64,000 bases of DNA from Ruegeria marina (lineage in GTDB: Bacteria > Pseudomonadota > Alphaproteobacteria > Rhodobacterales > Rhodobacteraceae): positions 310,001 to 374,000 of the forward strand of contig NZ_FMZV01000001.1 in the NCBI RefSeq assembly GCF_900101475.1, given 5' to 3'. Position 1 is the first letter of the stretch. Each line of letters begins with the position of its first letter. Positions 49,263 to 59,675 of the stretch are shown here, piece by piece. The position numbers and the translations under genes were made by a program. A model generated the notes under the pieces. The model had not been told where the DNA came from. It saw nothing but the letters and a program-made list of their open reading frames with translations, and searched no databases.

Positions 49263-52200
49263 GTGTTTCTTCAGCGACCGGCGCGCGGCGGCATAAGCCT
49301 CGATCCCTTCTACGGTCTTCAGTTCCGGGAAGAGTTCGAAGATCTCGTTGCGCTGTGCCTTGCCAAGACCGGCCAGCGTCTGGTCGCCAGGCTGGAAGCT
49401 CTCGGTCCAGGCGCCATCGGACAGAACCACTTCGTGCTGGTCGAACATGAAGTGAATATAGGTCACTTCGGACATTTCCACGATGTCCACGCCGTCCAGA
49501 CCAACCAGGTGCTTCGCCGCGACCAGAACCTCACGCTCTTCGAAGTAGAGCGCCGTCTTGTCGTTGGCCACCAGGATCCGGTGGTTCGGGCTGACCATCA
49601 TGTCGCGTTCCGGCAGACCGCCCCCCAGCGCACCCTGACGGATCAACACCGGGTTCAGGTGACCGGCACGGGCCAGTTCCGCACCGCTCAGCCTGCGTGC
49701 GCCGATCCAGCGGATCGCCTGAATGCCATTGTCGCGGGTAATCACGCGGTCCCCGATCTGCAACTCCTCGACCAGCCGCTCGCCCTTTGGTGTCGCGATC
49801 CGGGTGCCGGGGGTAAAACAGGGCAGGATGACCGTTTCGATTTCGCTGAAAGTCGATGTACCGACTTCGGTTCCGCTGCCATCAAAGAAGCGGACGGTGC
49901 CGGCTTCGCCATCGGTCGGATCGTATTCCACCGTGACCGAACCACCCGGCACGCCTGCGCCGGTCAGGTCCAGAACGTCCTCGTCCAGCCCGTCGGCATC
50001 CTCGCCGCCAATGATGACCTCGCCGATACCGATATTGACGAAACGGTCGTCGCCGAACTGGCCGGCAAGGATGTCACCGCCATCGTCGGGGTTGTCGTTG
50101 CTGCCGGAAATCGTGTCGTCGCCGTCGCCACCAGCAACAATGTCGCGTCCGGCGCCACCGTCGAGGTAATCGTTGCCGGCGCCGCCGTCGATGGCGTCGC
50201 CACCTTCTTCACCGTAGACGGTATCGTCGCCGTCTCCTGCAAAGATCACGTCAGTGTCGAGCCCGCCATAGACCAGGTCATCGCCACCGCCGGCAATGAT
50301 TACATCCTGTTCATCGACCAGCGGCGCGACCGCGTCATCGCCATCGACCATGTCGCCGTCAGGATCGCCAGTGTAGCCCAAGTCGATGGTGTCGTTGCCG
50401 GATGTGCCCTCAACAATTCCGTCGAAGCTGTCCGGCGGGGTCGGTCCACTGCCCGGCGGCGGGGTCGGACCGCTACCAGGAGGCGGGGTCGGATTGCCAA
50501 TTACCAGAACATTTTCGATTTCCGAGAACTCGGCCGTACCGGCAACCGACAGGTCGTCATTGAAATAGGTGATCGTGCCGGACTCGCCGGTCGGGTCTCC
50601 CAGATCGTAGTTGACCACGGCCAGACCGGTCGCGATGGCGATGTCATAGTCATTGCCCCCCTCGCCGCCGTAGAGCGTATCGCCGATGCCGGCGCCGATG
50701 GTATCGCGGTCGTCATCGCCATGGAGAATGTCGGCCTCGGTGCCGCCCAGGATCAAATCGTTGCCGGTGCCGCCGTGGATCTCGTCCTCGCCATGCCCGC
50801 CCAGCAGGGTGTCATTGCCGTCACCACCATCAAGGCTGTCCTGATCGATACCGCCATCGATCCAGTCGTTTCCGCTGCCACCCAGAATGGTGTCGTTGTC
50901 GTCCTGACCGTAAAGCGTGTCGTTGCCGGCGCCGCCATCGATGAAGTCGAGCCCATTGGTGGTTTCCGGATCCGGCGCGCCGTCGCTGCCATCATCGCGG
51001 ATGTTCAGCCGGTCCGGGAAAATCGGGTCGAGGCCGCCATAGACGATATCGTCGCCGTCACCTGCGCTGATCGAGTCCGCGCCTTCGCTGCCGACGATGA
51101 AGTCGTTGCCGTCGCCGCCGTCGATGGTGTCGTCGTCAAGTCCGCCATCTATCGAGTCGTTACCCGCCCCGCCAGTGATCAGGTCGGTATCGTCGCCGGT
51201 CACAATGATGTCATTGCCATCGCCGCCGTCAACGGTATCGCGGTCGTCGTCCACAAACGGGTCGGCTGGCACGGCGGGGAAACCGCCATAGGCCGGGAAA
51301 CCGCGATCGGGCAGGTTGCCGGACAGACTGCCGGTTGTGTCGATCACATCATTGCCATCGCCACCGTCCACGCTGTCATTGCCATCGCCACCGATCAGGG
51401 TGTCGTCACCGCCTTCGCCGATCAGAGTGTCGTTCCCGTCGCCGCCCGTCATGCTGTCGTTGCCGTCGACGCCGGTATCGGTATTCGGAACATCGAAATA
51501 CACGTCCGATACGCTGATCTCGCTCGGGTTCGGTCCGGCCTGGCCATGTTCGATGGTCAGGCGGGCAACCGGTCCCGGAATGGTGACCAGGATCGAGTAG
51601 TTCGAGTTGTTGGGGTCGGCATAACCACCGTCGCCGGTGGCGGTTTCATTTCCGGCAACCCCGTTATCGTCGCTTTCGGTGACATTCAAACCGCCGGCAA
51701 TGTTCACCGTGATCGGGTCGCCGTTCACGTCGAAGGCCTGGACCCGCGCCTGGCCGTCGCCGTCGATGTCGTTGATGCGGAACGAGACGTTGGTGACGGC
51801 TTCCGAGAATTCCAGCTGATAAGTGCCGGTATTCGACTGACCGTTCAGCTCGGACTCCATGGAACTGTCATCGGTCGCGGACGGGCCGTTGGTGTCAATA
51901 TTGCCGACAAACTGTTCTTGGGTCGAAAACTCGGTGGTGACGCCGGCATCGGCATTGAGAACCGAGAAGGTGACATCCACGCCGCCCGTGTTCTGGGTGA
52001 AACCGCCGCTCAGGTCGTCTTCGTCGTCGATCGCGCCGCCATCGTCCGGATCGGGTGCGCGGAACCATTCGAAGACTTCGCGCGTGCTGCCGCCGGCCCC
52101 GCCGCCAGGCGCATTGCTGTCGCCGATCAGCAGATCGTCGCCCGCTTCGCCATTGACTGTGTCGTTGCCGCTGCCGGCATAGACGGTGTCGTCGCCTTCG

Positions 52201-53078
52201 CCCGCGTCGATGCTGTCGTCACCGGGGCCGGCATCCACGACGTCATCGTCCGGGCCATGGGTCGGATCGACGGCATCGCCATTGTCTATCATGTCGCCTT
52301 CGGGATCCCCGGTATAGCCGAGGTCGATCGTGTCGTCACCCGGTGTGCCTTCGACGATACCGTTCAACTGCCCCAGAACCGGAGCGTCCAGAACCGCGAC
52401 ATAGTCGATACCACCATCGAAATTCTGGTCGAAAACGCCTTCGGTGGCTTCGCGCGCACCGATAGTGAAGCTTTGCTCGTCTCCGGTGGTGACATCCAGC
52501 GTCATGCCGGTCTGGTCACTGGACACCATCGTCTGGGTGCCCTGGGTTTCGTTCAGGACCTTCATGTCCAGCCCGTATTCGGACCAGGAATAGGTAACGG
52601 TGACCACGTCGCCGGCGACGAAGAAGCCCGATGAGGTGCTGAGAACTTCCTCGATCCCGTTGGAGCGGTGCAGAACCTCCACCGCGCCGTCGTCGGTGAC
52701 GCGCACTTCGAAGAAGCCGCTGTCGGCGCCGGGGGTCGTTCCCTGGCCGTCATCGACATTGCCGGAATCCTCGACACCGCGGCTAAGCACGGTATAAGGG
52801 CCCTCGGACAAAGCGCTGTTGCCGCCAAAATACCGGAATGACGTGACAATCGTCCCCTCTTCGAGATCGAACTGATCGTCGTCGCCGTCGTCGATGTCCA
52901 TCCGCTGATCGGGGTAGCCCGTGTAGATCCAGCCCGCAGAAAAAGCCGGGTCATTTACCGGAGTTCCGTCCTGCGCGATGCCGTCATCCAGACCTGTGTC
53001 ATTGGCCTCCGCCCCAGGACGGAAATCCCAAAGGCCAATCAGATTGGCCGAGTACGGATTGTCAAAATTCGTCGCCAT
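49242..53078 (-). CDS. Large secreted RTX protein with LamG-like and Hint domains
   Basis: The 1278-residue acidic protein starts at 53078 with GGAG upstream. Residues about 1-240 resemble a LamG/concanavalin-like domain. Calcium-binding RTX nonapeptides (GGDGNDT type) occur at about 245-320, 565-830 and 890-1010, with a beta-sandwich-like region between and a proline/glycine linker (PTPPPGSG repeats, about 861-882). A Hint domain starts at C1087 (CFTPGTRI) and contains SPNHRIL, the conserved histidine motif. There is no signal peptide, as expected for type I secretion. No type I secretion genes are in the window. The Hint domain may self-process. Confidence 0.85.
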   Translation of the reverse strand: MATNFDNPYSANLIGLWDFRPGAEANDTGLDDGIAQDGTPVNDPAFSAGWIYTGYPDQRMDIDDGDDDQFDLEEGTIVTSFRYFGGNSALSEGPYTVLSRGVEDSGNVDDGQGTTPGADSGFFEVRVTDDGAVEVLHRSNGIEEVLSTSSGFFVAGDVVTVTYSWSEYGLDMKVLNETQGTQTMVSSDQTGMTLDVTTGDEQSFTIGAREATEGVFDQNFDGGIDYVAVLDAPVLGQLNGIVEGTPGDDTIDLGYTGDPEGDMIDNGDAVDPTHGPDDDVVDAGPGDDSIDAGEGDDTVYAGSGNDTVNGEAGDDLLIGDSNAPGGGAGGSTREVFEWFRAPDPDDGGAIDDEDDLSGGFTQNTGGVDVTFSVLNADAGVTTEFSTQEQFVGNIDTNGPSATDDSSMESELNGQSNTGTYQLEFSEAVTNVSFRINDIDGDGQARVQAFDVNGDPITVNIAGGLNVTESDDNGVAGNETATGDGGYADPNNSNYSILVTIPGPVARLTIEHGQAGPNPSEISVSDVYFDVPNTDTGVDGNDSMTGGDGNDTLIGEGGDDTLIGGDGNDSVDGGDGNDVIDTTGSLSGNLPDRGFPAYGGFPAVPADPFVDDDRDTVDGGDGNDIIVTGDDTDLITGGAGNDSIDGGLDDDTIDGGDGNDFIVGSEGADSISAGDGDDIVYGGLDPIFPDRLNIRDDGSDGAPDPETTNGLDFIDGGAGNDTLYGQDDNDTILGGSGNDWIDGGIDQDSLDGGDGNDTLLGGHGEDEIHGGTGNDLILGGTEADILHGDDDRDTIGAGIGDTLYGGEGGNDYDIAIATGLAVVNYDLGDPTGESGTITYFNDDLSVAGTAEFSEIENVLVIGNPTPPPGSGPTPPPGSGPTPPDSFDGIVEGTSGNDTIDLGYTGDPDGDMVDGDDAVAPLVDEQDVIIAGGGDDLVYGGLDTDVIFAGDGDDTVYGEEGGDAIDGGAGNDYLDGGAGRDIVAGGDGDDTISGSNDNPDDGGDILAGQFGDDRFVNIGIGEVIIGGEDADGLDEDVLDLTGAGVPGGSVTVEYDPTDGEAGTVRFFDGSGTEVGTSTFSEIETVILPCFTPGTRIATPKGERLVEELQIGDRVITRDNGIQAIRWIGARRLSGAELARAGHLNPVLIRQGALGGGLPERDMMVSPNHRILVANDKTALYFEEREVLVAAKHLVGLDGVDIVEMSEVTYIHFMFDQHEVVLSDGAWTESFQPGDQTLAGLGKAQRNEIFELFPELKTVEGIEAYAAARRSLKKHEARLLI

Positions 53079-53443
53079 ACCATTCTCCTTCCCGGCACCC
53101 ACGCGCCGTCCCGCGTTAAAGCGGAAACAAAATCACCGCGGCGATAGCGGTCCGGATGCGACTGCACTCAACCGGTCAATCGTCACCCGAGAAAGGCAGC
53201 CTGACAGCGACACAATGCGGAATGACGGAGCACAAAGCGCACGTCTCCAGCATCACCGGCAACCTGTACTGCTGCCGCGCGATCACGCATCTCACTCGCG
53301 TCCGAATGACGCAATTTTGGTGCGGTCGCCCCCGTGACCAACAAACATCGCCCCCCAGATGGGCTGGCTTCATCAATACCGGACGCCGTCTGGCCGACAA
53401 AGAAAAAAACAAACCAAAAAATGCCACATTTGGGCATCGCCAC

Positions 53444-53476
53444 CCTGCATTGCAGGCAGGCCCGAGTGCATTGCAC
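53444..53476. promoter_or_regulatory. Two TGCATTGCA palindromes 21 bp apart
   Basis: CCTGCATTGCAGG (53444-53456) and GTGCATTGCAC (53466-53476) share the core TGCATTGCA. The cores start at 53446 and 53467, exactly 21 bp or two helical turns apart. This is a typical tandem operator layout. The regulator is unknown. Confidence 0.45.
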
Positions 53477-53505
53477 ATCCAGTGGTTGATAATTGTTTCT
53501 GCAAA

Positions 53506-53527
53506 TTTTCGAGAAATTCATCGAAAA
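53506..53527. promoter_or_regulatory. 22-bp inverted repeat
   Basis: TTTTCGA (53506-53512) and TCGAAAA (53521-53527) are perfect arms around eight AT-rich bases. It could be a regulator-binding site in the control region before the RTX-Hint gene. Confidence 0.35.
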
Positions 53528-54089
53528 CCCGGACAAATCGGCAATATGGCAAAATCTCCGACGTGAACTCGCCCGATATCCCCTTGCTTTGTTTCCCGGT
53601 TGAAAACAGTTTGAAACCAAGGACATCGGGCCGCCGCGCCGGTGATCCAGACATATTTCTGCCATATTTTGTCCAATGACCGGGTATCAATACGGGCTTT
53701 GGGAGTGATTTTTGCCGGATTCACGAACAATACGCCCCGCGCGTCACTCGAATCGAGGCCCGGCTCAACGAACGGACAAGCCGTGACGGCTTCTATCCAA
53801 GCCATTTCACACCGGGAACGGAAAAAACATGATGGCGATTGATCGGCCATCCTGGGACGACTTTGGCGGGCGATGGTTTCCGAACCGGTCCCTCGTCGTA
53901 CATATTGAACGCTCGTCCAGCCAGAATTCCGCAGCAACAGAGGCGAACCGCCCTGATTGCGCGCGGCCCCCGAACGCCGGAGGCGACTGTTCGTCAATCC
54001 ACTCGAGGTTTCGAAGAGTGAAAACCCGCATTTCCATTTTACAGCGGAACACGCGCAGGCTACCCCTTTTACCGAATGTGGAGGTCAAG

Positions 54090-55718
54090 ATGTCGGATAT
54101 CACTGTTTTTGCGGCCAGAAAGATCATCACGATGGACCCGAGCCGCCCGGTTGCCAGCCATGTCGCGGTGCGCGAGGGAAAGGTTCTTGCCGTCGGCGGT
54201 GCAGACTGCGCCGATGCCTGGGGGCCGGTCACCCACGACAACAGCCTTGCGCATGCGGTGCTGATGCCCGGATTTGTCGAGGGGCACGCGCATATGATGG
54301 CCGGTGCGATGTGGAACTTCGCCTATGCCGGCTATCATGACCGGATCGATCCGCAAGGCCGTTTGCACAAGGGCATGACCGATATAGGCGCGGTGGTCGC
54401 GCGCCTGCGAGAGCATGTGGCGACCCTGCCCGCGGGCCAGCCTCTGATCGCCTGGGGGTTCGACCCGATCTTTCTGCCGACCGAGCGGCTAAACCGGCAT
54501 CACCTGGACCAGATCGCCGCCGACCGGCCGGTGGTGGTGATGTTCTCGAACTTCCACCTGCTTTGCGCCAACAGTGTCGCGCTTGAAATGTCGGGATACA
54601 GCCGCGACACCAATGTCGAAGGCGTGGTCAAGGGCGATGACGGCGAACCCACCGGCGAGTTGCAGGAAATGGCGGCCATGTTCCCGGTGATGCGCCGGAC
54701 CGGGATGGATTTCCGCGGACTGTCGCAGAAGGAGTCCGCCATTCGCACCTATGCGGATGTCTGCAAACACGCCGGCGTCACCACGGTGACCGACCTGTTC
54801 TCGGAAATGCAGGATTCGGACCTGGCCCAGTTGCTGGCCGTCACCTCGGACCCGGGGTTCGCCCTTCGCCTCGTGCCCGTGCTGGGGGCAGTCGGGGCCG
54901 CGCCGCAGGACATTGCGCAGCGCGCCCTGGCGTTGCGGGCGAAATCCACTGACAAGCTGCGCCTCGGCGCGGTCAAGCTGATGACCGACGGGTCGATCCA
55001 GGGCTGGACCGCGCGGGTCAAATGGCCGGGCTACGTTGGCGGTCAGCCCAACGGGATCTGGAATACACCGCCAGCGCTGATCCATGAGCTTTGCGCCACG
55101 ATGCAGAAAAACGGCGTGCAGATGCATATTCATGTCAACGGCGACGAGGCGTCGGCGGTCACACTCGACGCGCTCGAAGCTGCCGCGCGCGCCCACCCGT
55201 GGCCGGGCGCAAGGCATGTCTTGCAGCATTGCCAGATGATGGGGCCCGATCAGTTCCGTCGCTGTGCGGAAATGGGCGTATGCACCAATATCTTCTCGAA
55301 CCACATCTGGTTCTTCGGGGACCAGCATGCCGCGCTGACCATCGGCGAGGATCGCGCCACCCGCATGGATGCGGTGCGCTCCGCTCTGGACGAAGGCGTG
55401 CACATCGCGATCCATTCCGACGCGCCGGTGACCTCGATGGGTCCACTTTTCACCGCGTGGTGCGCGGTCAACCGCCAGACCATGTCGGGTCGCACCCTGG
55501 GCACCGAGCAGCGTATCACGGTGGAGGAAGCGCTCTATGCCATCACTCTGGGTGCGGCCTATACGCTGAAACTGGATGCCGAGATCGGCTCTGTCGAAAC
55601 CGGCAAGATCGCCGATTTCGCCGTGCTGGGCGATGACCCGACCACGGTGGACCCGATGGCCCTGAAGGATGTGCCGGTGCTTGGCACGGTGTCGGGCGGC
55701 CGGGTGAACCTGATCTGA
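54090..55718 (+). CDS. Amidohydrolase family protein (YtcJ-like)
   Basis: The 542-residue metal-dependent hydrolase has the metal-binding GHAHMM motif near 65, KLMTDGSIQGWT, HIHVNGDEAS near 350, and HSDAPVTSMGP near 435. This is the amidohydrolase-3/YtcJ pattern. The ATG at 54090 has GGAGGT upstream and gives the normal N-terminus MSDITVFAARKIITMD. Its stop overlaps the start of the CobW gene (TGATG). The substrate is unknown. Confidence 0.85.
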   Translation: MSDITVFAARKIITMDPSRPVASHVAVREGKVLAVGGADCADAWGPVTHDNSLAHAVLMPGFVEGHAHMMAGAMWNFAYAGYHDRIDPQGRLHKGMTDIGAVVARLREHVATLPAGQPLIAWGFDPIFLPTERLNRHHLDQIAADRPVVVMFSNFHLLCANSVALEMSGYSRDTNVEGVVKGDDGEPTGELQEMAAMFPVMRRTGMDFRGLSQKESAIRTYADVCKHAGVTTVTDLFSEMQDSDLAQLLAVTSDPGFALRLVPVLGAVGAAPQDIAQRALALRAKSTDKLRLGAVKLMTDGSIQGWTARVKWPGYVGGQPNGIWNTPPALIHELCATMQKNGVQMHIHVNGDEASAVTLDALEAAARAHPWPGARHVLQHCQMMGPDQFRRCAEMGVCTNIFSNHIWFFGDQHAALTIGEDRATRMDAVRSALDEGVHIAIHSDAPVTSMGPLFTAWCAVNRQTMSGRTLGTEQRITVEEALYAITLGAAYTLKLDAEIGSVETGKIADFAVLGDDPTTVDPMALKDVPVLGTVSGGRVNLI

Positions 55719-56578
55719 TGCGCCTGCCGCTGACCGTCATCTCAGGCTATCTGGGCGCCGGAAAGACAACGCTGATCAACCGGCTTCTGGCCGAGGAGCA
55801 CGGGCTGCGCCTGTTGGTGATGGTCAACGATTTCGGCGCCATCAATATCGACGCGCGCCTGATCGCGGCGGCGGATGACGACATGATCGCGCTGACCAAC
55901 GGCTGTGTCTGCTGCACAATGGGGGCAGATCTGTTCATGGCGCTGGGCGACGTTCTGGACCGCGACCCGCGCCCCGATCACCTGGTGATCGAGGCCAGCG
56001 GCATCGCCGACCCCGCCGCCATCGCCAATGCGGCCAGGGCCGAGCCGGATCTGAGCTATGCCGGCATTGTCACGCTGATTGACGGGCTGAACGGTGCCGC
56101 TCTGCTGGCCGATCCGCTGATCGCGCCGCAGGTGGCGCAGCAGATGCGGGTGGCCGACCTGCTGGTCCTGACCAAGGCGGACAGCCCTGATGCCGAACTG
56201 ACCGAGGCTCTACGGCAGAACGGCATTCCTGGCCCGTTGTCCCTGCCCCGCGCCGCACCGCTTGCGCCGCTGCTCTTTGGCGTGATGCCGCGTCCTGGCA
56301 ACCATGCCGCCGTCCCGCATCCGGCCTATGTCGGCTGGTCCTGCCCCGCCCCCGCACCGATGAGCCGGACCGCCCTGCGCGACAAACTGAACATGCGCCC
56401 GGCAGGTATCTACCGCCTGAAGGGTTTCGTGCCCGGCTCTGATGGCATGACCGAGGTGCATGTGGTCGGCACCCATGCCGATTTGCGACCAGCGCAGACC
56501 GGGAACGCCGGGCTTGTCGCGCTGGGGCTTGCCGACAGGATAGGCCCGGCAGAGATTGAGGCCTGGTGGGCCAGTTAG
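55718..56578 (+). CDS. CobW/G3E-family GTPase, putative metallochaperone
   Basis: The 286-residue protein has Walker A GYLGAGKTT (10-18), the metal-binding CxCC motif NGCVCC (C63, C65, C66), the ESSG-like IEASGIADP and TKAD for guanine binding. A C-terminal CobW domain follows. G3E GTPases deliver metals, often zinc, to client enzymes. It sits between two metal-dependent hydrolases and is translationally coupled to the first, so one or both may be clients. Confidence 0.83.
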   Translation: MRLPLTVISGYLGAGKTTLINRLLAEEHGLRLLVMVNDFGAINIDARLIAAADDDMIALTNGCVCCTMGADLFMALGDVLDRDPRPDHLVIEASGIADPAAIANAARAEPDLSYAGIVTLIDGLNGAALLADPLIAPQVAQQMRVADLLVLTKADSPDAELTEALRQNGIPGPLSLPRAAPLAPLLFGVMPRPGNHAAVPHPAYVGWSCPAPAPMSRTALRDKLNMRPAGIYRLKGFVPGSDGMTEVHVVGTHADLRPAQTGNAGLVALGLADRIGPAEIEAWWAS

Positions 56579-56587
56579 GGGCATGAC

Positions 56588-57955
56588 ATGGGCAGACCGG
56601 ACGCGATCGCGCGGGCAGAGGCGGAGTTTTACTCGGGACGTTTCTGGCAGGACCTGGCAACGCTGGTGGCGCAGGAAACCGAAAGCCAGGCCGCGGGGCG
56701 CGCGAGCGCATTGCGGGCCTATCTGACCGAAGCGCTGGCGCCGCATCTGGCGGCGCTTGGCATGACAGCGCGCCTGCTGCCCAATCCCGACCCGAATGGC
56801 GCGCCCTTTCTGCTGGCGGAACGGATCGAAGCGCCGGACTTGCCCACGATCCTCAGCTATGGCCATGGCGATGTCACCCGCGCGCAAACCGATGCCTGGG
56901 CCGAAGGTCTGCATCCGTTCCAGCTGACACAGCGAGGCGAGCGGTTCTATGGCCGCGGCAGCGCCGACAACAAGGGACAGCACCTTGTCAACCTGACCGC
57001 GCTGCGGGCGGTGCTGGCGGAACGGGGGCGGTTGGGGTTCAACCTGAAACTTCTGATCGAGATGGGCGAGGAGATCGGTTCGCCCGGGTTGGCTGATCTG
57101 TGCCGGACCGAGGCGGAGGCATTGAATGCGGATGTGCTGATCGCCTCCGACGGGCCGCGACTGGACCCCGCGCATCCGACGATTTTCATGGGCGCGCGCG
57201 GGGCACTGAACTTCGACCTGCGGGTGCGGTTGCGGCCCGGCGCGCATCATTCCGGCAACTGGGGCGGGCTGCTGACCGACCCGGCTATGATCCTGGCGCA
57301 GGCGCTGGCGACGATCACCGATGCGCGCGGTGCGATCCGGGTGCCGGAATGGCGGCCCGACAGCCTGACCGACGAGATCCGTGCAGTGCTGGCCGCCCTG
57401 CCCGAACCGGCGGGCGCCGATCCCGATTGGGGCGAGCCGGGTCTGAGTGCGGCCGAGCGGGTCTATGGCTGGAATTCCTTTGCCATCCTCGCGATGACAG
57501 CCGGCGTGCCCGAGGCCCCGGTGAACGCCATCGCGGGCGAAGCGCGGGCCACCTGCCAGTTGCGATTTGTGGTGGGCACCCGGCCGGAAGCTATCCTGCC
57601 CGTCCTGCGCGCCCATCTCGACAGACATGGGTTCGGCATGGTCGAGATCGTCGAGAGCGAGGAATTGCCCTTTACGGCGACCCGTCTGGACCCCGGGCAC
57701 CCCTGGGCGCAATTTGCCATCGCTTCGGTCACCGAAACCATCGGTGCGCCGCCGCATGTCCTGCCGAACCTTGGCGGATCGCTGCCGAACGAATGCTTTG
57801 CCGATGTCCTGGGCCTGCCCACGATCTGGCTGCCGCATTCCTACGCGGGCTGTAACCAGCACGCGCCCAACGAACATGTCCTGGCGCCAACGATGCGGCA
57901 GGCCGCACAGGTCATGGCGGGGCTTTTCTGGGATATCGGCGAACGGCATGCCTAG
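56588..57955 (+). CDS. M20 family metallopeptidase
   Basis: The 455-residue protein has the di-zinc site residues of the ArgE/DapE/CPG2 family: H93 in YGHGDV, D127 in GRGSADNKG, E161-E162 in EMGEEIGSP, an aspartate in IASDGPR and the C-terminal histidine in NQHAPNEH. A dimerisation domain is inserted in the middle. It probably removes acyl or aminoacyl groups from amino acids or peptides. It is the third gene of the operon with the amidohydrolase and CobW protein. Confidence 0.84.
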   Translation: MGRPDAIARAEAEFYSGRFWQDLATLVAQETESQAAGRASALRAYLTEALAPHLAALGMTARLLPNPDPNGAPFLLAERIEAPDLPTILSYGHGDVTRAQTDAWAEGLHPFQLTQRGERFYGRGSADNKGQHLVNLTALRAVLAERGRLGFNLKLLIEMGEEIGSPGLADLCRTEAEALNADVLIASDGPRLDPAHPTIFMGARGALNFDLRVRLRPGAHHSGNWGGLLTDPAMILAQALATITDARGAIRVPEWRPDSLTDEIRAVLAALPEPAGADPDWGEPGLSAAERVYGWNSFAILAMTAGVPEAPVNAIAGEARATCQLRFVVGTRPEAILPVLRAHLDRHGFGMVEIVESEELPFTATRLDPGHPWAQFAIASVTETIGAPPHVLPNLGGSLPNECFADVLGLPTIWLPHSYAGCNQHAPNEHVLAPTMRQAAQVMAGLFWDIGERHA

Positions 57956-57962
57956 CCGGCAT

Positions 57963-57986
57963 CCGGATTAACGAAGTTTAATCCGG
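57963..57986 (+). promoter_or_regulatory. Perfect inverted repeat before the protease gene
   Basis: CCGGATTAA (57963-57971) and TTAATCCGG (57978-57986) form a 9-bp dyad with a 6-base gap, 79 bp upstream of the protease start and eight bases after the M20 stop. Without a T-tract it could be an operator of the nearby response regulator or a weak terminator. Confidence 0.4.
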
Positions 57987-58064
57987 GGATCAGCAAAGGA
58001 TCAGACTGCGAGACTATCCCTTTTGTCAGACCCGGAACAACCGGGACACTGACAGGAGAACAAG

Positions 58065-59501
58065 ATGAGCATTCGCATGTCCCGCAAACTGACCCCCTCC
58101 GTTCCGAATTGGGCCGCTGCACCGCTGCTGGGTGCGGTCCTGATGGGATCGACCGCCCTTCCCGGCCTTGCCGATGAGGCTCTGGCTGACCTGGTCGAGC
58201 GTGTCTCGCCCTCGGTTGTGACCGTGCTTGCGTCTGAAAAAGCCAAGCCGCGTCAGATGAATAGCCAGCCCAACCCGTTCGAAGGCACCCCGTTTGGCGA
58301 ATTCTTCCGCCAGTTCGGCGGCCCGGAAGGGTTCGAGCCGCCGCATCAGGGCCCGCGGCAGGGGCTCGGCTCGGGCTTCATCCTCGACACCGATGGTTAT
58401 ATCGTGACCAACAACCATGTGGTCGAAGGCGCTGATACCGTTACCATCCGGCTGAGCGACGACCGCGAGTTCACCGCCGAGGTGATCGGCACCGACCCGC
58501 TGACCGATCTTGCGCTGTTGCGCATCGACGCGGGCGTGGACCTGCCGGCCGTGACACTGGGCGACAGCGACACCATCCGCGTGGGTGAGGACGTGGTGGC
58601 CGTGGGCAACCCGTTCGGCCTCAGTTCGACCGTCACGTCCGGCATCGTCTCGGCCAAGGGGCGCAACATCTCCGACGGGCCTTATGCCGAGTTCATCCAG
58701 ACCGATGCCGCCATCAACAAGGGCAACTCGGGCGGACCGTTGTTCAACATGGAAGGTGAGGTGGTCGGTGTGAACTCGGCCATCTATTCGCCCACCGGCG
58801 GCTCGGTCGGATTGGGTTTTGCCGTCACCTCGAACATCGTCGAACATGTGATCGCGGATCTGCGCGAGGACGGCCATGTCGATCGCGGCTGGCTGGGCGT
58901 GTCGATTCAGAACGTCGGCGCCGATATCGCGGCCGCCATGGGGCTGGACAGCCCGAACGGCGCGCTGGTGTCCGACGTGGTCGAGGACAGCCCCGCAGAC
59001 GGCAGTCTCAACCCAGGCGACGTGATCATCGCCTTCGAAGGCAAGGACGTGAAGTCGAGCGCAGACCTGCCCCGTCTGGTCGGAGCGACCGAAGTCGGGA
59101 CCAAGGCCAATGTCCGTGTCATCCGGAACGGCAAGGCACAGGATGTGACCGTTACCATCGGCCAGCACCTGCAATCGGCTTCAGCGGACAAGATCACCCC
59201 GGCTGATCCCGCCGAAACACCGGCTCTGGGCCTGACCGTGGCCCCGCTCACCGACGAGACCCGCGCACAGGCCGGGATCAAAGACGATATCAGCGGTGTG
59301 CTTGTCACCGATGTCGACCCGAGCGGCCCGGCGGCCAGGGCCGGCGTGCGCCGCGGCGATGTGATCCTGCGTGTCGGTGGGACGGATACCGCCAGCCCTG
59401 CTGCGCTCAAGGACGCGCTGGACAAGCAAAAGACCGACCCGGCGCTGGTTCTGATCGACCGCGACGGCAACCAGCTGTTCGTCGCCGTTCGCCTCGCCTG
59501 A
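58065..59501 (+). CDS. DegP/HtrA-type periplasmic serine protease
   Basis: The 478-residue protein has a signal peptide (about 1-37), a trypsin-like domain with catalytic H118 (TNNHVVEGA), D148 (TDLALLRID) and S222 (GNSGGPLF), and two PDZ domains (from about 265 and 385). It degrades or refolds damaged envelope proteins. It is followed by a two-component system, which suggests that it is a target of that system. Confidence 0.92.
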   Translation: MSIRMSRKLTPSVPNWAAAPLLGAVLMGSTALPGLADEALADLVERVSPSVVTVLASEKAKPRQMNSQPNPFEGTPFGEFFRQFGGPEGFEPPHQGPRQGLGSGFILDTDGYIVTNNHVVEGADTVTIRLSDDREFTAEVIGTDPLTDLALLRIDAGVDLPAVTLGDSDTIRVGEDVVAVGNPFGLSSTVTSGIVSAKGRNISDGPYAEFIQTDAAINKGNSGGPLFNMEGEVVGVNSAIYSPTGGSVGLGFAVTSNIVEHVIADLREDGHVDRGWLGVSIQNVGADIAAAMGLDSPNGALVSDVVEDSPADGSLNPGDVIIAFEGKDVKSSADLPRLVGATEVGTKANVRVIRNGKAQDVTVTIGQHLQSASADKITPADPAETPALGLTVAPLTDETRAQAGIKDDISGVLVTDVDPSGPAARAGVRRGDVILRVGGTDTASPAALKDALDKQKTDPALVLIDRDGNQLFVAVRLA

Positions 59502-59591
59502 TCCCCTCCGCCCCGCGTTGCCACCACTCAAGACGATCCTTGGCGCCGGGGCGGTGCACAGTCCGGGTCATTCATGCCTGGACCCGGGCAA

Positions 59592-59619
59592 GCCGGGCGC
59601 GACCCCATCCGCGCCCGGC
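59592..59619 (+). terminator. GC-rich hairpin between the protease and response regulator genes
   Basis: GCCGGGCGCG (59592-59601) and CGCGCCCGGC (59610-59619) form a perfect 10-bp stem with an 8-nt loop. Only a short ATTT tract follows. It lies 57 bp before the response regulator start and may terminate the degP transcript partly. Confidence 0.5.
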
Positions 59620-59675
59620 ACGTGCATTTGATGAAAGTCTTGGATATATCCTGTGAAAAAAGGACCAAATTTCGC

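Larger units (their letters stand above)
53079..54089. other. About 1 kb without a convincing gene; dyad-rich control region
   Basis: Overlapping short frames occur on both strands but none has family features, a sound ribosome binding site or consistent codon use. The part from 53390 to 53720 is AT-rich compared with its neighbours. It holds several palindromes (see the entries at 53444 and 53506) and a direct repeat CATATTT at 53652 and 53663. I take it as the shared upstream region of the RTX-Hint gene and the amidohydrolase operon. Confidence 0.5.

Noticed and set aside
49020-52634. A 1204-codon open frame on the plus strand opposite the RTX-Hint gene
   Set aside because: It is the antisense reading of GC-rich RTX repeat codons, has no family motif, and the minus-strand gene is clearly real.
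53156-53997. Several overlapping 100-160 codon frames on both strands
   Set aside because: They contradict each other, lack ribosome binding sites and family motifs, and lie in an AT-rich interval.
57967-57982. TTAA-N6-TTAA upstream of the protease as a CtrA site
   Set aside because: The spacing is six, not seven, and the bases belong to a longer perfect palindrome that CtrA does not require.
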